A DNA stretch of 64,000 nucleotides. Source: Gerris lacustris (lineage: Eukaryota; Arthropoda; Insecta; Hemiptera; Gerridae). The stretch is taken from positions 1,178,001 to 1,242,000 of the forward strand of contig OX578283.1 in NCBI GenBank assembly GCA_951217055.1, written 5' to 3'. The notes beneath the pieces were generated by a model. The model saw nothing but the letters and a program-made list of their open reading frames with translations. It was not told the DNA's origin and did not search any database. Every line of letters starts with the position of its first letter. Position 1 is the stretch's first letter. A program made the translations under genes and the position numbers. This document shows positions 38,101-44,100 of this stretch, piece by piece.

Positions 38101-41100
38101 AAAATAACCCTTCCGAAAAAAGTAAAAAAATAACACTTATATTGTGATAACAATGAGATACTGGGACATTTTGGCAAAATTTGGCGTACATGTCCAGAAT
38201 AATCATACCCCAGGGCGAAATCGAGAAATGAATTTTAGCTCCAAATTTGAGGCGCTATTTTAAAGGTATTGAAATGTAGATTCCAAATATATATCGCGTT
38301 TCCAAAATGGCGGCTATTTTACCCCCAAAAGAACCAAATAAGTTCATACCTAAGATTCTAAAGGATAATATGGACACCTTGCTCCTCCAGAGTGCAACTT
38401 CTTATACATATTTTAGTAAAAAAAAATAATAGTAATAATGTAGGATATATGAATTTTTATGACCGAAACTGATGAAACTCTTAGTAGCTTGCAGGCAAGT
38501 ACATGACAGGATTTTTCCTTATTAATAGCGAATTTTCGAAGAAAATTAAGCTATTGCAAAGCTTCAAATTTTTTGGAAATTTTCTCCATGGAAATCCGTT
38601 TGAGACCATTCTTAATCGATTCCTGAAATTTAACACTTTTTTTTTATATATATATATGTATGTATTGTATGTATATATGTGTCACTCCAGACGATATCTC
38701 ACCCTAGCATGCACATAAAAAATGTCAATAATATCAAAAGAAAGGATGAGTTCGTTGGCCAGAATTTTTGGAGTTCATTTAGGGGTCAAATTTTGACAAT
38801 TGGTAAAAATAGCATAAAAACGTTTTTTTCCATTTTAACCCCCTCTTAAATGAAAATATGACAAAAGTGTACATAACAACAATAACTGTACTCTTAAAGA
38901 CCTTTCCAACGACATATGCATCCTAAAGGGTAAATACTATTTTGACTTTTGTACCCCGTACCCCTGTGTACCTTTTTTTTTTTTTTTTTACCTATCCAAA
39001 TTCTAAACCAAAATTGTCCAATATTATCATAAGCCAATAATACGCAGACTTCTTTGAAAAATCGCTCATTAAGTCGTGGTGCATGACTGGACTGTTTTTG
39101 TACAGGAAAGGATCTGTAACGAACAACAAACTAGATAGAATTCGCCGATGTCTGTTAGGCTAGGACATTTGGAGAAGTGATTGTTATTAAGATGAAGGTA
39201 AAATACTGACGGCAGAGTTCTTCTGTTGGTCTGTGAGTTCGTCTCCCAGTTTGAGATGAGAAGCGAGCTGCATGGCTTCCCTCACAGTGACGAAGGACTC
39301 GAGCAGGTCGTCTTGCATGATGTAGCTCGACAGTTTGTTGAACAGTTTCAGTCTCCTCGGCTCTCCGTTAGTGTTGATACATCCCTTCACCCCGCTCGTC
39401 CTGAAACACATCCCAAACTTCAGTCCACACTGTAACCACCTCTAACCACCTCCAACCACCTCTAACAACCTCTAACCACCTCCAACCATCTCCAACTTTA
39501 GCGCTTTAGAGCTGTAGCAGTCGGGTTGACAAGGAAGGCCTACTAACTGCCAAGAGTTGAGCCATGCCAATATAGGGTTGCCAGATTTCCGACATACAAA
39601 ACCGGGACATATCGTCTGGGAGTTCCTCCCCCCCCCCCCCCGTCCTAAAAGAAATTAATGTATATTATGTATAACTATTTAAGTGTCCAAGTAACAACTG
39701 TGTTATAACTAGATGGAAATGTGGTACAAAAAAGTGTGGCATTATGGCACTAATTTTGGCCAAATGTGGAATTTGTTTTAGTTAATGTGGCATTTATTTT
39801 TCAACTTTCCACCCCCCCCCCCCCTTTCCATCATAAAAGGGAGTCATATTAACTACTTTATTACAATTTACAGGTATTTACAACAATTTTAATTTAATTA
39901 TAATATAATTTTACATGAGCGACTATGCTCTCCATAAAAAAGTTAAGGCGACGGTCGATGAGGATGCACTTTAATTTGGAAAATGTCCTCTCTATGTCGG
40001 CTGATGTTCCAGGCGCGTATTTCATTGCCAACACGTCTGCAGCGTCCCAATCTTCTTTTAGCGGGGATTCCTTTCCTTCGAGAATCGCGGCCAAGCTCCT
40101 GAATTCCTCCCAGCCACAATTCCTGGTCAGGACGGCCTGTACTTTGGCCTTAATCCTCTTTCCAATGGCTCCTGGGTAGTTTGTGTTGGCAATATCCTCC
40201 ATCTTCGCCACAGAGGTCGTCAGGAGAATCATCTGAGACTGAAGCTGCTCGATAACTTCTGGAATTACCTTAAAATTGGCTTCCAAAAAGAGAAGCTGCG
40301 GGAAGAGGGCCGTGTCGTCTATAAGGTCTTTTGCCTTTTTCACCGCACCAGAATCGTCTTCCAACTCCTTCACCACGGTTTTGAATCCTTCAAAATACTT
40401 CTCATACCATGAGACTGCAGACAACCAGGTGCCCCATCTAGTGACAACAGGCTCGGGAGGTAGTGGCACGCCAGGCAGAACCCCTTAGAATATTACTATT
40501 TTTTTTCTCACAACTTGGCCCAAATAAGGCAAAATGTGGCATTTTACCGAAAATCGGCGAAATGTGACTTTTTACAGAACAGTAGGAAAAATGTGGCATT
40601 TTAGTATGGCGCCATGGCAAAAAGGAATTTGAAGGTCTCTGAGTTATAATACATATCAGTTACAAAATGTTAAATGTTACTTTTGTATTTTAGTCAAATT
40701 AAACTTGAAATTTTACTTTGCAAAAGCTCTGTTAGTTCTGAGTATTTAAATATTGTATCACGTGTAGGCACCCTAAACCCTAATGAAAAGCCTATAAGTT
40801 TAATGAAAATCCTATAAGTTTAACCTCGATGTAGCGCCACCAAGGCCGAAAAACCACAAGCTTTTCGGTACTATTTTTTAATTTTTTTATTAATTTGTAA
40901 TTTTATATTTCTTATTTTGTTTGTTTAATTAATCAATATTGACTTTATAAACATTTGTGTGAAAATACATCTTTGTTAACAATAATTTTCGAAATTTCTA
41001 TAAGTACCTAAAACCTTTTTACGCAATTTTTTCAAAAACCACCTAAAAAACAGCTGTATCATGGAAGCTATTTAAAATATAAACCTCATACTAACAGTTC

Positions 41101-44100
41101 ACAAATTATAATTAAAAGTTGGTCCTTATCAATTTTGCTAAAATAAAACTTGGCTTCAGGATTAAAAAAAAACAAGCAATTTTGAAAAATATTTAAAACT
41201 CACTCATATGATTATTATATGTACAGAAAAGTTACTCTTCATTCTAAAGATAAAGATTATTTATTTCATGGTAAAAACAGAGTAACACTGAAAAAGACGA
41301 ACATTTTAATATTGTGTGTTTATTCCATGCAGTTATAACAAATAATGTTACCACTGCTGTTATTTACCATTCTCATAATTGAAAATGTGCTCTAAACAGA
41401 ATAGCATAGTTTGTATTTTAAGAGATTCAGAATGATCTATTTGCGAAGTCTTCGTTGAAAACCAGGACATTTTGGCGTCCCGAAAAGTTTCTTCCGGACA
41501 CCGGGATGCTGTCCAAAACTGGGACAATCCCGGGAAACCGGAACGCCCGGCCACCCTATGCAATAATACCATGTTAATGAAATGATGTAACACACGACGT
41601 AGGAGATGGAAGAGTGTATTGAATGAACGAATCTATATGGGAGTAAACTTACACGTATCCTGCGAGTATGTTCATGAGGGTGGACTTGCCGGCCCCTGAT
41701 GGTCCGAGGATGACACTGAGGTCGCCGGCCTTGAACTGCCCCGAGACTCCTCTAAGGATGTCATTTCCTCCTGAAATAAAACAATCCATCCATTAGAAAT
41801 GCCAGGTCACAGGTCACAACTAATTCTAACACGCTACTTATATCCACTCTTCAATATATTTAATAGTTTTGCTTCCGAGCTAACCGAAGGTAACAGAAGC
41901 TATGTGATTGTTCTGATGAACGAAAATATTTTATGTCTCCGATTTCAAAATTTTTAAGACAGAAATTCGTTTCAGAAATCAGGGAACATTTTTTGTTCCG
42001 TGTCTGTTTGTCGATCTGTCACTCAATTTTTGCAAACCAACATGTTCATGGTAGATGATGATTAGCTCATTGTTGGTCCCAACAAGTTTCAACCTTCTGC
42101 GCTCATTTGTTTCTCTCCCAAATGCGCCAAAAATACATTTATTTACTTATTTACAGCTATAGGTTCAAAAGTAATTATTAATAGTTTATCGAAAGTAACT
42201 CGCAGATAGCCCCAGATTAATTTGAACCGTCTTCCCTCATTAACTTTTGCTAAATTGATACTTCATTCATGAAAAAATCAAAACAATTTTGAGAGATTAA
42301 AAAACGGGGTAAACAATTATACAAATTAGATAATAATAGCTTGTGAAAGCATTAATTTTCTTCGAAAATTCGCTAAAAGTTTTTCCAAATATGTAATTAT
42401 CAAAAAAAATTCCCCGGACCGACAGCCAGACACGGCACCAAAAATATTGCTTACGGATTTCTGTCCAGGAATGTTTTAAATCGGAGATATGAAAAAATGT
42501 TCCTTCTTCAGAACGAACACAATGTTTCCGTTACCTTCGGTGGAGGCAAAAATAATTACAACTATTTTTATTATTAAGTTCGAAAATTCTGATTTGTGAT
42601 GGAACGATCACCAATTGATTTTTGTATTTTTTCATTTCGATAAGATTACTAAAAGAAATTAAATTAGCAGCGTTTTCACTTTTTTACAGCGGAATGAAAT
42701 GATTTTTCTTGATGTTTGAAACAATTAATGACATGCGGAAAAATCTGGGCACGATTTTAACTATTGGATAGTTCATGAGATTTCCACATGCCTGGGGGAG
42801 GGGGGGGGGGGGGGGTTCTTAAGGGTAATAATTATTCCTTGGTATACCAGGGTAGTCAAAAGGTCTGGAAACGGCTGAAAATCTCGAAAAATACACTTTG
42901 GCTTGGGAAACGAAAAAAAAACACATTTGATGTTTTTGAAAAAGTAATCAAATGATACCGAAATTTACCCTCAAATCTACCTTAGTGGGTGGGAACTTTA
43001 AAATTTTAAATTGGAACCCCCACCCCCCACGTTTGGTGGCAGATTTGCATTCTACGCTACAAAACTACGTGAGTTTTGTACAATCATTTATTTTTTAGTC
43101 TTGATATATAATAGATGATGCTGAAATCAGCACAGAAAATTAATTTAAAAAAATTAAGTCCACGTTGTTGTTATTTGGTTACGCTAAATATAGTTTTATC
43201 GTATTATGATTCGATTAGAAACATTCACTCTGGGTGTGCCCGAAGCCAAGATAATATCATCTTCACTTGATTTCTTCCTTTGACGGATCATTAAGGGGAA
43301 TTCATCAAAGATAGCTCGTCCTTCTGATACTGGCTACATTTCCTCCTACTCCGGGGCAAAATCATGCCTAGTCTTGAGAAAATATTAATTACATGTTTAC
43401 TCAATTAAGTTCGTTTCTTCAAAATTAAATTTATGTACTAATAAATTTTCCTTCTTTACAAATCAAAATATTAATTTTTAATTAAAACTTAATCTAATAC
43501 AAATAACACATAATTAACAAAAAATCTAGTCAATACTTGTTATGTGATATCTGTTACTTCAAGTAAGCTTCAGACAAAACATACGTAGTTTTTAGCGAAA
43601 TATGCGAATCTGCTATCAAATGTAGGGAGTTCCTATTTAAGATTTTGAAGTTGCCTCCACCCCACCCAGAGGGTCGGGGTCAATTTCGGTATCATTAGAT
43701 AGTTTTTCAAGAATTATCAAATGGTGTTTTTTCGTTTCCTGGTCTCAAGTGTATTTTTTGAGACATTCAGCCTTTTCTAGACTTTTAGGACATCCTGTAT
43801 TCGTTAAAGTCGTGTTGGGTACACCAAACCGACTAGTTAGTTAGTTTAAACACCCGGATGTGGGCCAGTGATTTCTCCTTGTTGTCTCGGAAGCGCATCG
43901 ACAAGAGTCTATGACGAATCGGTGGTCGTACGACTCATCGCTGCGATCAAGAGAAACCAGGTGCTGCGGTTAAATAGATGGGTGACGAGTGTCGAACTAA
44001 TGAATATGCATCTGGATTAGCAAGAACAAGTAACTACGACAGCAGCTAAATATACCTAGTGTTAGTTCGGGTTAAATCGTTATCAGGTCTGTTGGGATCT

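Noticed and set aside
43831..43950. Possible additional ABCG 5' exon on the minus strand ([15 protein letters not shown])
   Set aside because: No flanking splice sites in a matching phase, and the words resemble the decayed repeat D start.
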